Positions 35,457 to 46,429 of a stretch of DNA of 64,000 bases are shown in pieces. The translations under genes and the position numbers were made by a program. Source of the DNA: Budorcas taxicolor (taxonomy: Eukaryota > Chordata > Mammalia > Artiodactyla > Bovidae). The notes below the pieces were generated by a model that saw only the letters and a list, made by a program, of their open reading frames with translations, searched no databases and was not told the origin of the DNA. The DNA is taken from the NCBI RefSeq assembly GCF_023091745.1, contig NC_068926.1, forward strand, positions 67,640,001 to 67,704,000, in the 5' to 3' direction. The number at the start of each line of letters is the position of its first letter. Positions within the stretch are counted from its first letter, which is position 1.

Positions 35457-37493
35457 CTAGGAGACAAAGGGATAGGCTGGGAGTCCGCAGGGTGTGTGCT
35501 TATCAGAGAGGGCCACCGGGTCCAGCGAGCCCGGCAGGCGGAAGCCCCACGGCCTCTGCACCAACACGCGGCAGACTCTCAGTCAGACTGTCGGTGCGCC
35601 CCTGCCCTGGAGGCCGCATGCAGGGGCCACTCTTCTCAAAGCCCCAGGTTCAGATCCCGCACTCCTCAAAGCTGCCGGGCGTCCCTGTCTGACAGCCACC
35701 TCAGGAGCGCTGCTTATGGCATCCATCCTCACTTGCCACTCTCCCTCCTCACCCCAAGTTGCTCCAGGCCTCCTGGTTTCTGACCCCGTCCCCTGGCTCA
35801 CTGGACCTGATGTTCTGCTCTCTGGCTACCCTCTCACTTTCCTGCTCAGCTTGGTTCCGATTTGGTCGTGACAGTTGATCCCTCTGGACATGGTCATCTT
35901 TCTGTTTCTCCTCAATGCAGCTCCTCCGTGCATCACACTGACCAGCCCCGTTTCCACATCTCCCACCAAATTATACCTCTGTGTCCTTACACATCTGCTG
36001 GAGTGCCTTTTCCTCCGTCACTTGAAACAAGGGCTCCTGACAGCTGTCCTGCCTATCTCAACGACTAAATGAGCCCCTACACGTGGAGATGGCTAGTAGG
36101 CAGCATTCAAAGCATGGTGTATATATAAGTGACATTATAATCACTGGGAGTTTATACCTTATTCCATTCTGGGGTCCCATACACTTGCTTCTTATCTCTT
36201 CTAGTTCCCACAGGCAAAGGGTTCAAACCTCTGAGGTCTCTAATTCTTTGAAATCGCTTCTCTCTTTCCAGTTTTTCCTCAGTCTTTTGATCCAACCTCT
36301 AAACCCACTTTGTCTAAAAAACTAGTCTGTAATCTAGTGTAAAAGCTACTGCACAAAAATGAGAGCATGAAAGATGCACCAACATCCTTTCAAGTGAAGA
36401 TTGTTAGAAGAAACACAATGCAGAGGGTTTACTTGCAATCGCAAATGTACCTACAGAAGAGCTGCTAGAACGAAGGTCCACAGAGAGAGTGGGCAGAGGC
36501 TGGAGGCCAGACGCCATAGCTCCAACAGCACTGCGAGGACGCCGCTTCCTGCAGTCCGTGCAGCAGCAGATAAGCGGGGATTTGCATGTGTGCATGCAAA
36601 TGTCTCCTCTTACTCTATTAAGTTATTAACTGGAACAGCAGGGACGATTTCTGTACACACTGGAAAATTGGCCCCAAAGTGCTAGACAGACTGAACACTG
36701 TGATTATAACAGATAATAAACTGTAATCCCAGGCAATGAGCACAGTTAGTAGACACATTTTTTAAGGGGAAGTTTGAGTATTCATATATATATAAAGCAA
36801 AGGACAGGTTATTGGTGAGGCCTTAACAACCAACTTCAAAGACATTGTTAATTCCAATGGACACCTACTTAACCCAACTTCTGGGCTGCGGAAAAAGGTC
36901 TGCAGAGATAGGCAGGCCTGAGGAGAAGCAGAGCTGGAATCAGGTGACTGCCACAGTTAAGCCAGGTAAGGGTAGGGGGTGCTGCCCCAATGCAATGTGG
37001 CACACCAGCCCGGGAGAGTTGTCACTGACAGTGTCGCGGCCACGGGGTAGACAGTACACATATTTACTAGACAGCAGCATTAAAGGATGTGTGGCAATGA
37101 ACCAGGGAAGACGCCAGTGACTTCTCAGGGCCTGCCCCCATGTACCGATGGGCAGCGGGAACACCTGCCTCAGGCACCCTGTCTCCAGGACACCTCCTCT
37201 GGCTCCTGGGTCTGCCTGCCAAGCCTCTTTGTTTCCACAACCAAATCAGACCCTCCTGGACCCCCAACTTCCATCTGCTGATGAACTAAGAGCATCCAAA
37301 GGTCAGGAGCTGGGCCTTCTTGACCAGCACGCAGCACAACATTTGTTGGATGTATGAATGAATTTCAAAGGCTAGGTTGTGGTTGTGGCTTCAGTTCTGC
37401 CGTGACAACAAGTTGTATTTCATCACGGTGCTCACTAAGTGACTCAGACACGGGGTGCACGCTCAGGGTAGGAACCCCACTGCTCGCTCTCAC
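35457..37493 (-). other. TTC28: TTC28 intron, 2037 bp
   Basis: The intron is bounded by gtgagag and tctcctag. It holds a CpG-rich patch at 35480-35710 next to the acceptor, one member of an unnamed repeat pair (36147-36270) and a short (TA)n at 36784-36794. It has no ruminant-specific mobile element. Confidence 0.85.
36147..36270 (+). repeat. Unnamed repeat, copy B
   Basis: GGGTTCAAACCTCTGAGGTC and flanks match copy A at 18725-18850. See findings. Confidence 0.45.
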
Positions 37494-37623
37494 CGAGGCT
37501 GACGAGCACTCGCTGCAAGGCCTGGTAGGAGGACGTCTGCAGGTCGAAGAGGGAGAGCTTGTAGTCCGTGCTCAGCTGCGCCTCGTGTCGGATTGTCTCA
37601 AACAAGGCTGATGCCCGGTAGAG
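37494..37623 (-). CDS. TTC28: TTC28 exon (130 bp), last TPR region
   Basis: It encodes 43 codons plus one base, reading LYRASALFETIRHEAQLST and then DYKLSLFDLQTSSYQALQRV. The acceptor is tttcccccccttgcag|CTCTAC and the donor is AGCCTCG|gtgagagc. The product is amphipathic helix typical of the last, divergent TPRs. The trailing G plus GC of the next exon makes Gly, so the joined protein reads VLVSLG-HHDEALAVAERGR. That sequence is a recognisable TPR helix B leading into the TPR-CHAT linker. Confidence 0.92.
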
Positions 37624-37989
37624 CTGCAAGGGGGGAAAGAGAACATTATCCATCTTCCAGAAACTACGGGCCAGCCGTTCCCTGACTAGAGACCACTGCT
37701 GCTCACATCTTGGTATACCATGGGAAAGCTGTTTTCAGAGTCTCCATTTCCAGACCTGAAAAGGCATCAGTTGGATCATACTTGGTAAATTACAGTTTGT
37801 ATAATCAATTTTTGATAGACAAGGGGATCTAAAAGACAGGGGTAATAGACTCATAGTCTGAAAGTTGCAAAAAAAGATCAGCTATTAATGCAATCAAGTC
37901 CTGATTTTGATTAAAACAAACAAAAAGCCTCTGCTCTTGTCATCAAGCCACTGTAATTCACCACCCCACACCTCCCAGTGCAGAAGGGC

Positions 37990-38037
37990 TGGGGTGGGGG
38001 GGTGGGGGGGGGGGTGGAGGGGCGTGGGGAGGGGGTG
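37990..38037 (+). repeat. G-rich tract
   Basis: Runs of 4 to 11 G separated by single T, A or C over about 48 bases, including GGGGTGGGGGGGTGGGG. There are more than enough G runs for a G-quadruplex on the plus (TTC28 template) strand. Confidence 0.85.
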
Positions 38038-38319
38038 AGCCATGAGGACAGCTGTGCTCTCAGGAGGAGGAGGGGGCTTTGTGCAGGCTGTTCTGAAGCA
38101 GATGTTGCTCTGCACAGCTGTGTCCACGCACACGGATGCCCCAACACCAGACACACAACGCCCCTAAGGAGACACTGTCCTTCTGCTCTCTTGGCTTTTC
38201 TGTCAGTGGGACCAGGAGGCTTTTCTCTGATACTTACAGGCGGAAACAGTATCAACGTTTAAATTCATGCAAATGTAAAGAATAGAATTCTAAGACTAAG
38301 GTACTGAGACCAGGAAAGA

Positions 38320-38480
38320 GGAACATACTCCCGACCCTGCCACGAATTTGCTGGGGGACTTTCAGCAAGACTCAGAGCCTCGGCTTCTTCTCTATAAAGG
38401 GATGGTTATCACTCTAGCTCACAGGGTTTTTGAGGAATACAGTCAGTCAGTGAAAGTACTTTGAAAACTATAAATCACTG
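38320..38480 (+). repeat. MIR SINE relic
   Basis: CGAATTTGCTGGGGGACTTT, a degraded GAGCCTCGGCTTCTTCTC, then CTCACAGGGTTTTTGAGGA match the forward MIR order. Confidence 0.55.
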
Positions 38481-38821
38481 TATCAATAAAAACTTTAATA
38501 TCTGAAACCAGAAAACCAGAGGATTAATTCTTTAAATTGTAAAATGTCATGAGTTCAGGCACATCATGTCCTCAATCCCAGGAGCACCTCAGATGAGAGC
38601 CTGGATTCACCAATCCTGGGCCCCTTTGCTAGCACAGCACCCTCCACGGTAAGGGCTGCCTCAGTGGCTGAGCGCTTGATTTTCAAAGCCATCTCACAAC
38701 TCCTGCAACGCGACAGAGGGATCTTTGACTAGAGACCACTCCAAGGATCTTTCTAATTTCCAGAGCCAGCCTAAGAGGAGATTTCTCTTCAACTGTTGGT
38801 TGAACATATGCAGAAACATGA

Positions 38822-38825
<4 letters not shown>

Positions 38826-38871
<46 letters not shown>

Positions 38872-38935
38872 AGATGGGCGGGGTGGGTAGGGGAGAGGGA
38901 GAGGGAGAGAGAGAGGAGAGAGAGGGAGGGAGAAG
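38826..38935. repeat. (TG)n plus (GA)n microsatellite
   Basis: About 15 TG units (38826-38856), then GA units (38858-38874) and a longer G/A-only tract to 38935. On the TTC28 RNA strand this reads as CA and CU repeats. Confidence 0.95.
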
Positions 38936-39290
38936 GGAAAGAGGCATCTACTGATATAATTAGAAACCTACAAAGACAGTAAATCCAATAATTATGAATT
39001 CTTGGATTACTTCTGTCAAAAAATGTATGTAATGTCATATTAAGGTTTTATGAGGAACAGCAGCACATAATACAAGAATTCAAAAGAAATTATTGAGAAA
39101 TCAAACAAGTGGACAAGTCTTTACTATGGTTCAACATGTCTAGGCTGAAACAGGCTAGATATCTTGCATGTCAAACCAAGAGCACAAGTCAACACCTTCT
39201 GACAAATGTCATCACTGCTAGGATAGTAATCTCAAGATCTTCCACGTTTCTAGAAACAAAATCTACTCAGAAAAGGGTTCTCCTGCTCAC

Positions 39291-39400
39291 CTGATGTTGG
39301 GCCTCCTCCAGATTCCCGCTCGCCCAGAGGGAGAGGCCAAGACCATGGCGAATTTTGGCTTCATCTTCTCTTCGGCCTAGCTGCTCTGCTAGCCTTAAAC
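39291..39400 (-). CDS. TTC28: TTC28 exon (110 bp), late TPR repeat
   Basis: This short exon was found by splice-site and phase logic. The acceptor is tctctgaattcag|GTTTAAG and the donor is CATCAG|gtgagc. It encodes two bases completing Gly plus 36 codons, containing LAEQLGRREDEAKIRHGLGL and then SLWASGNLEEAQHQ, one degenerate TPR helix pair. It joins the previous exon as YLQEG-LRLAEQLG and ends on a codon boundary before LYRASALFE. It lies 3474 bp after the previous exon. Its length is not a multiple of three, so skipping it alone would shift the frame. Confidence 0.9.
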
Positions 39401-42400
39401 CTGAATTCAGAGAGAGAAATTTTGAGGACGATAGAAGACAGACAATTCCACCCTGTCAAGGAGTTCTAAAGGGTAATTCTGCCTCAGGTGGATATAAAGA
39501 TTGTCAGCAACCCAGCGAGATAAAATGCAGGACAACAGCAGACTCAGCCAAGGCAGAGTAAGCATTCTTATCAAATTCTGTGTTAGTAGCGACCTTTCCA
39601 GGTCACTCCAAGATGCCCCAGCAAGAGCTCACGCAATGGCTATCAGCAGGAGACAGGCTTGCAGGGCAGGCAGAAACACAGAAGCAAATAGAACCCAACT
39701 GGCTGCCCTCCCCACTGTGAAATCCCTAACTTTGCAAATGAAAACTCCAGGCCTATAAACGTATTGAACCCAATTCTCTGGCTGGCAGTAGTGTTTCTGA
39801 CGCTCCACAGCCAAGCACAGAAGCCAGCTCAGGTCTCTCCTATCACCCTGTGCACAGCATCCAATCAGCACTGACAGGACACACATCGGATGTCCTTCTG
39901 GAAGCAGAATGCTCGCACTGCCTGACCCTGCCTTCTGTTACTGATGCCACTGACACACTTCACATCCCATCTGCTTTTCCTTTAAGGCTGAGACTTCGAT
40001 GTGCCTCAGTGGGGATGCAGAACAAGTGGTTTTGTGAGTCAAAAGCTTTAGATCAGACTGTCCTCATTCTACTGGCCTTTGGATAGGCACCAGCAGTTTG
40101 GGTCACTTACTCACAGCAAGCTTCTGGATTTCAGGATGCTGGCAACCTCCAGGGCTTTGAGCGAGTCAAATCTGAAGGCAACCTTTTATTGTGTGGGTCA
40201 CTAAGCAGTTCTCAGCATCACTCTGCCCTCGTTACCCTGCTCTCTGAAATGAGAAGTCAGCTTGTGTCGAGATGGCAGGAAGGGCCCCGTGCTACAACTG
40301 TACACGCAAAGGAAGGACTTCCTCTTTCTAATCTAATTCAGGGTGAATGGGAACCTGCATCTGAGCATGCTGGGCCCACTCAGTTTCAGACTTCTGGAAA
40401 AGAATCAAGTCAGTTGAGAGGCTAATAAAAGTGAGACTCGGGTTCAAGCTCCATAAAATATCATGTATCTCAAAATGCACATAACTCAGAAAACTTAGTA
40501 ACAGCATTTTACATTTGAATCATGTCACTGGGTTAACAAAAACAATATGTACTTGTAAATTATTCACATTTTAAAATACTTCGTAGAGTAGGAACAGAAA
40601 TAGAAGAAATGGTTCTTGTGTGAAAACCAGGAGGAGGCTGGTTGTTTTAACCTTCAACCAGCTAGCCCTATTCCCTCTTCAGGATTGCTCTCCTTGTTAG
40701 GCCAGGGCCTCCAAGCTGGGAGTTCACTGTGGCAGCCCCTCAGAAGCTATGTTCTGTGCAAGCAGGGACTTGACCATGCTCCCTGCTGGATCCCATAGTG
40801 GGGACCCTCCCTGACCCCATGGTCACAAGTTCAACAGTGAAGAGCAAACACGGTAGACACGACATCTGTGCTATCCCAGTTTCCACCTGCTTCTGCTCTG
40901 AGGATCTGACCCAGCCATCCGGCTCTCCTGGAGCCGAGTTGGCTCTAGCTCCCTTGCTTTATTTGCAAAAAGAGAAAAAACTGGATGAGACCAGTGGTTT
41001 CAATCAAGGGTAACTATACAACCCACAGAGCTTGTTCAAAGGACTCTGACCAAGCCCACCTATGAGATTCTATTGCACATGGGTGGTGTGACGCTAGTCC
41101 ACAGCCCCTTCTGAAAGTCAGGAAAGAGAACTAAAGTGGTTTCCAACTGAACTGTTCCCTCTTTGCAAGAGGCTGAAAACCCAACTCAGAGCACTCAGAA
41201 AGCATCCAATAGGGGTCCTGCACCTATAACGACTCATGTGAAGAGGCGTCTGGATGGGCCCAAGAGGAACATCAGGCTCTGGGGTAGACCACATCCACTA
41301 AAAAGACACTGAGGAGATGCCACAATAAGAATCTGGATCTCTGCAAGACTTAAAATTACAACAATAAAAAAAAAAAGCTTTCCATAAATCTAGAACTATG
41401 TTACAATATCTCAGGCAAAGCAGCTGCTTCACGGAAATAATGTTTCAGGAAAAACCAAAGAACACAGCTGAAAGGTTGTCATTCGCTAGGTCTGAATTTA
41501 ATAGTTTTTACATATTCAACTGAAAACTGCCCCCAGTCTGTTAGAATTTTACCACAGTCTAGTTTCAGGAAACCAAAAGCCAACTCTCGTATTTAATGCA
41601 TTGAGGCAGAGCTCCCATTGAGTGGGAGCCAAACAATGTCTGGGGAGTGGCTTACAGCCTCCCAGTAACCTCTCAGCCTGCAGGCCAGGGCAAGACCTGG
41701 TCTGCGCAGAGGACCACCCTGACCATCGGCTGCTGGCTCGTCCTCCACTCCGTGAGCTGTCTCTCTCTCCCAGCTCCCAGCTGGGGCTCAGGAGTGATCG
41801 TGGACGCGACTGCGCCAGCCTGGCTCTGTTCTAGGAGGCTGTGTGGGGTCTCATGCAGTTCCTGGGATCAAGAAACCTGGGCTGAGCCCCATGCCACCAC
41901 TGACTGACCACGCAGTCAGGATGAAGCCACTGCACTCTGAGCCTCAGGTCACTTAGCTGCCAGTGGGAATGAAAAGATACACCTCTCAGGGTTACTAAGA
42001 GAATTAAATCCAATTAGATAAACTATGTATGGAAAGTTTTTTGGAAACCACACATGAGCGTTTTTGCTGGAAATCAGTACCCCTTTCCTTTTACTCAAGA
42101 GCCAAGAACACTGCGTCTGCTGTGCTCCCTTCCAAGGTCCTGTGAGAAGAAGTACTTTGCAGGAGAATTTTCGGAGTGGAGGGCAAACACACTGCCGCAG
42201 GGCTTCTGCACGGTGAGGGAGGAAGCACCACAGGACCACCTGTATGCAGGTAGCCGCATGGAGCCTCTGCCAGAGAGGGAACAGGGCCAGGGGAAGTGAG
42301 GGAAGCAGGCACTTTCTGGGCCGGCCTGAAGCAAGCGCACTGTGGCGCCAGCCCAGCCCCGCGGGTAACCAATCCTGGGAAACCTGGCTGACAGCTTGAG

Positions 42401-42874
42401 CGACCCTTAAGACAGATGCTACTGGATTAGACCCTGGCACCACTCTGAAATGGACTTCTACACAGTGCTGACGCAGCTCATGTATTGTCTAGTGCACAAC
42501 GGGCTCGGAACCGCTGCGCATCTCCTGATGCAGAGCATTAAACTGTACACCTTAAAATCTAACTTCATCTTGTGGAGAAGGTGTTTTTCATTCAGTGGAG
42601 GGCTCGGAAAGGCAAGGAGGGTATCAGCTCCCTGGACAGATGGCTAGCAGAGTGAGACAAGCTGGGTAATGCATCCAGGAGAGAGGAAAGAACTGTGAAC
42701 TCTTAAGGAGCACCCAAGGGGCAACACTGTGGTTTTGGAGTTGAACTGATGATGTAGCCTCTGAATCCTCACTCCAGGTCGAGATGGTCACTCACACAAG
42801 TGCATTTCCTCCTGGGCAGACTGTGAGCTCAGACTCAGAGTAGATCGAGAAGCTGCACAGACCTTTCCACTTAC
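39401..42874 (-). other. TTC28: TTC28 intron, 3474 bp
   Basis: The intron is bounded by gtaagtgg and gaattcag. It holds a MIR relic at 41865-42045. The GC-rich section 42050-42400 gives overlapping open frames on both strands (for example 41949-42443 minus) with no recognisable domain. No other structure was seen. Confidence 0.85.
41865..42045 (+). repeat. MIR SINE relic
   Basis: GAGCCTCAGGTCACTTAGCT, then CACCTCTCAGGGTTACTAAG and AGAATTAAATCCAATTAGAT match MIR. Confidence 0.55.
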
Positions 42875-43398
42875 CTTCCTGCAAGTACATGACTGCCTGG
42901 GAGTAGTTTTGCAGAGCATGATGCGTCCTTCCAAGGCTGCTGTAAGACACTGTCTTGGCCACCAAGTCATTCATCTGGGCAGCGATGCTCAAGTGCTGTT
43001 CCTGATAGACCACGGCTCTCTCGAAGGTGCCCAGGGACTCATAGGTCAGGCCCAGGTTCCCATAGGCCCGGCCCTGGCACGTGGGGTTGTTGGTCTCCTC
43101 GGCAATCTGCAGATCCAGCTGGTGGTACTGCAGGGCTGTATCGTACTCTCCCATCTGCTGGTACACACCCCCCAGGCCACAGGCCGCGTCACTTTCCAGA
43201 GCTCGGTCCTTCATCTCTCTAGCAATGTTCAGCTGGCGTTCAAGGCAGGAAATGGCTTGTTCATAATTCCCTAATTGGCTGTGCAGACTTCCCAGCTCGC
43301 CATAGGCCTGGGCTTTATTAAAGGCCTCCCCGAGCTCATGGGCGACCACGAGCCTCTTTTCAAAGCACACCAGGGCTTGCTGCAGGCTCCCCATTGCC
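42875..43398 (-). CDS. TTC28: TTC28 TPR exon (524 bp)
   Basis: It encodes 174 full codons with four further TPR units, for example AYGELGSLHSQLGNYEQA, GLGGVYQQMGEYDTA and GRAYGNLGLTYESLGTFERA. The acceptor is ctacatccccacag|GGCAATG and the donor is GGAAG|gtaagtgg. One leading base completes the Arg codon opened by the previous exon, giving GNGHR-AMGSLQQA across the join. One trailing G joins GT of the next exon to make Gly. The longer open frame 42792-43481 includes intron on both sides. The ATG after the acceptor is not a likely translation start, because the upstream exon joins in frame and continues the same TPR array. The repeat register is kept across the intron, which supports one continuous solenoid. 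Confidence 0.95.
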
Positions 43399-44653
43399 CT
43401 GTGGGGATGTAGACAGAAAAGCAATGATATTATTTTGTGCAGGTGCAGACATGCTAAAGCCCCTGAGAAAATGAAAAGCATTTGTCACTGTCACTTACTA
43501 TAGAAGCTCTTAACTCCTCTTCTAGCTAAAATCTATCATGTGCCCTTAGAGTGAGATGCAGGGGAATTTCATAATCTGGAAAGCAATTCAAGAGTCATCC
43601 CTTAGTGACCTTCCCAAGAGCCTGAGATTCAATGGGATATACACCCCAGAGGAAACATAAAATATATTAATAGGCACAATGATAGCAAGTGAACTGTTTG
43701 GTTCTTTGGGCCTCCCAATTTCCACTACTGCACAGACTATGTTTTTGAAATCACTTTACAATGGCGATAAATCTTTCACCCTGAGCTTCCCAGAGCACTC
43801 TGTGGGTGATGATTTAGTCTGACCCTTGCCCTTCCTCCTCTCCGGGAGCCCTAATCCCCTGCCTGTCTGGAGAGGCCATATATTCTGCAAACACAGACAC
43901 CTTCTTGGGTTCCGCACGCCCAGGAGGAAAGCAGTGCCTTGGCCGACAGTGTGTCTTGTTGCGCTGCTAAGAGATGACACGATAAGAGGGAGAAGGGCGT
44001 GGGCTCCGGCAGCAGACCAAACCAGCTGTGTAGGACATGTGGATCCCTTTCCCTGAGCTTCAGTTTCTGGATGCTGATAAATCCCACATTCGGTAGCCAA
44101 TAATGATAAATGTAGACTAGTACACTACTGCAAGAAATATTAAACAGGATGTCTACACAAGGTGCCTAGCATGATGATAGTATATGCTCATTCACTCCCC
44201 CTCGTTTGAGGTGGCTTTCGCTAAAAGCAACGATATGGGGTCCAAGTAACTGGTGGGTAGAGATGTTATATTAATGAACACATTCATATAATGTGAGGGG
44301 CAATCAGAAAAGGTAAATTAGATTGATTCATTCATCTTTCCCCTTCCTAGTCTCTCTTTCAGTCTGCTCATTATGATGCAGTCAGAAAGGCACTGCATTT
44401 GGAGTCAGAGAGTCCTGCGTTAAACTCTCAGCTGTCCCTTTCAAGCTGTGTAACCCTGGACATAAACTCTGGGCTTAGCTTCTTCCTCCATGACACAGGG
44501 TAGAAATACCCCTGCTAAACCCAGGGAATCCCTGGAGGAAGCGAGTGAGCGGTGTATGATGGAGCTGCTCTGCAGTCAGTGCGCTGCCATGTGGACATAA
44601 CAGCTGACCCTGGGGCAGGTTTACTAATCACACTTGTCCTCTGTCATTTTTAC
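43399..44653 (-). other. TTC28: TTC28 intron, 1255 bp
   Basis: The intron is bounded by gtaaaa and ccccacag on the minus strand. It contains MIR-type relics (about 43985-44190 and 44375-44560) and no ruminant SINE or BovB. Open frames such as 43756-44100 show no family features. Confidence 0.85.
44375..44560 (+). repeat. MIR SINE relic
   Basis: TTGGAGTCAGAGAGTCCTGC, CAAGCTGTGTAACCCTGGAC, then a degraded CTTCTTCCTCCATGACAC follow MIR order. Confidence 0.6.
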
Positions 44654-45995
44654 CTGTGTCCATTTCCCAGGCCTCGGTAAGCCTTGGCTTGGTCTTGCAT
44701 GCGATTCAAACTCTGGGCAACAGATAAATACTGTTCATAGTACTTGATAGCTTCCTCGTAGTCGCCCAGGGCCTCGTAGCAATCCCCCAGGTTGCCGTAG
44801 GCCCGGCCCCTGTCGAGCACAGACTCGTTCCCACTCAGCTGCTGCAGCATGGCCAGCTGCTGCTCGAAGTAGCCGATGGCTTCTTCCATCACATTCATGT
44901 TCATCTTTGTGATGCCCATGTTGCCATAGACCTGGGCTTCGAGACTTGGGTCCTTCAGCTTCTGCCCTAGATCCAGCTGCTCTTCGTAACACTTGAAAGC
45001 CATTGTGTACTTCCCCAGGGCCATGTAGACTGCGGCCAGGTGCCCATGGGCTCTGCACTCTCCCAGCAGGTCACTCAGCTCCTGATATACCTCCAGCTCC
45101 TGTGTGTGATAACCCAAGGCCTTGTCGTGTTTCTGGATCATTCGGTATGCAGTGCCCAGGGCTGCATACGCACTGGCCTCCAGTCTCCTGTCCTTCACGT
45201 GGTGAGCCAAGCCCAGCTGCTGCTCATAGAATTTTATTGCACCATTGATATCTTTTTTACAGATGAATATATCGCCCAGGTTCCCCAGGGCTCTAAATTT
45301 AGCCTGGGAATTATTCAGGGACTGGGCTAGGGACAGTAGGTACTTTTGACACTCTTCAGCTTTGCTGAAATTCAGCAGAGCCTTGAACGCTAAGCCCAAG
45401 TTGCAGTAAGCTTTTGCTTGACTCAATTTGTCGTGAAGGTCTTTGGCCAGGGCCAGATCCTGCTCATAGTACTTTACCGCCTCCTGGTAATTTCCAAGGC
45501 AGTAATGGGCATAGCCAAGGTTGTGGCAGACCTTCCCTTCTCCCTCCATGTCTTGAAGGTCAGGAGCAAGCCGGAGGTACTGTTCGTAATAGGGGGCGGC
45601 CTGGACGTACTCCCCTCGAGAGCAGTGGAAGTTGCCCAGGTTGCTAAGAGCCCGCGCCTCGCTCTGGATGTCTCGCAGCTCCCGGGCGATGTTCAAGTGG
45701 TTCTGATAGTGCTGTAGGGCCCGGTCGTGGGCGCCCAGCGCCTGGTAGGCCACGGCGAGGTTCCCGTGCGTGGATGCCTGTGAGGCACGGTCGTTCACTT
45801 CCATGGAGATCTGTAGCTCCTGCCGGTGGTACTTGACCGCCTGGTCGTACATGCCCAGAGCATTGTAGGCATTGCCCATGTTTCCATAGGCGCGGCCCTG
45901 GGCGGCGTAGTCACTCAGCTCCTGGGCGATGCACAAGTGGGTCTTGTGGAGTTTCAGTGCAGTGTCATAATCACCTTTCATCTGGTGTATGATTC
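44654..45995 (-). CDS. TTC28: TTC28 large TPR exon (1342 bp)
   Basis: This exon encodes about 446 complete codons forming nearly a dozen tandem TPR units of about 40 residues. Units carry the helix A pattern A-Y-x-N-L-G-x-A/C-Y, a short turn, then helix B with YYEQxLxLA. Examples are GRAYGNLGDCYEALGDYEEA and AKAYCNLGLAFKALLNFSKA. TPR solenoids are protein-interaction scaffolds; in TTC28 they form most of the N-terminal half. The acceptor is a pyrimidine-rich tract ending ctctttctcag before GAATC. The donor is CACAG|gtaaaa at 44654/44653. The exon starts with two bases completing a codon from an unseen upstream exon and ends with AG, which joins G of the next exon to make Arg. The open frame runs on into intron at both ends (to 46080 and 44650), but that is read-through. 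The exon is GC-rich with retained CpGs, unlike its AT-rich introns. No frameshift or stop is present. Confidence 0.95.
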
Positions 45996-46176
45996 CTGAG
46001 AAAGAGCACAAAAGAAAAGGGTTGGAATGACTGATTAGCAATAAAATGTAATTTGCAACTCGATTTATACTCCAACACAATCCAGATGAATTAAAGAATT
46101 TAAAATAACAGAAGGTAGAATTAAATATTTATCAGCTCTCCAGAGGGGGAATAGCTTTCTAAGCTTCAAAGCAGCA

Positions 46177-46200
46177 GGAAAAAAAAAAAAAAAAAAAACC
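46177..46200. repeat. Poly-A run
   Basis: A run of about 20 A within the intron upstream of the large exon. No attached retroelement was identified. Confidence 0.8.
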
Positions 46201-46429
46201 CACAAAAAACACTGACAGATTTGGTTACAAAAATAGTAAGTTTTATACTATAAATAGATGCCTAAAATTAAAAGGCAAACACAATACTGGGAAATATATA
46301 AATCATATACAAAAAATTCAATAGCTATTGTGTATAAAGATTTAACTGGGTTTGATTAAAAAAAAATCAAGACCTTAATTTACTGAAATAGGCAGACAAC
46401 TCACAACCAAGGAAATACAAAGAGTAACC

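Larger units (their letters stand above)
37624..39290 (-). other. TTC28: TTC28 intron, 1667 bp, with microsatellites and a G-rich tract
   Basis: The intron is bounded by gtgagc and ccttgcag. It contains the (TG)n/(GA)n block at 38826-38935, the G-rich run at 37990-38037 and a MIR relic near 38320-38480. No protein-like open frame was recognised. Confidence 0.85.

Noticed and set aside
35412..35871. Overlapping plus-strand open frames near the hinge exon
   Set aside because: They lie in a CpG-rich intronic patch, partly antisense to a TTC28 exon, with low-complexity composition and no family features.
42792..43481. Taking the whole 229-residue frame, with its ATG, as a separate TPR gene
   Set aside because: Clear acceptor at 43399/43398 and donor at 42875/42874 join it in frame to other TTC28 exons.
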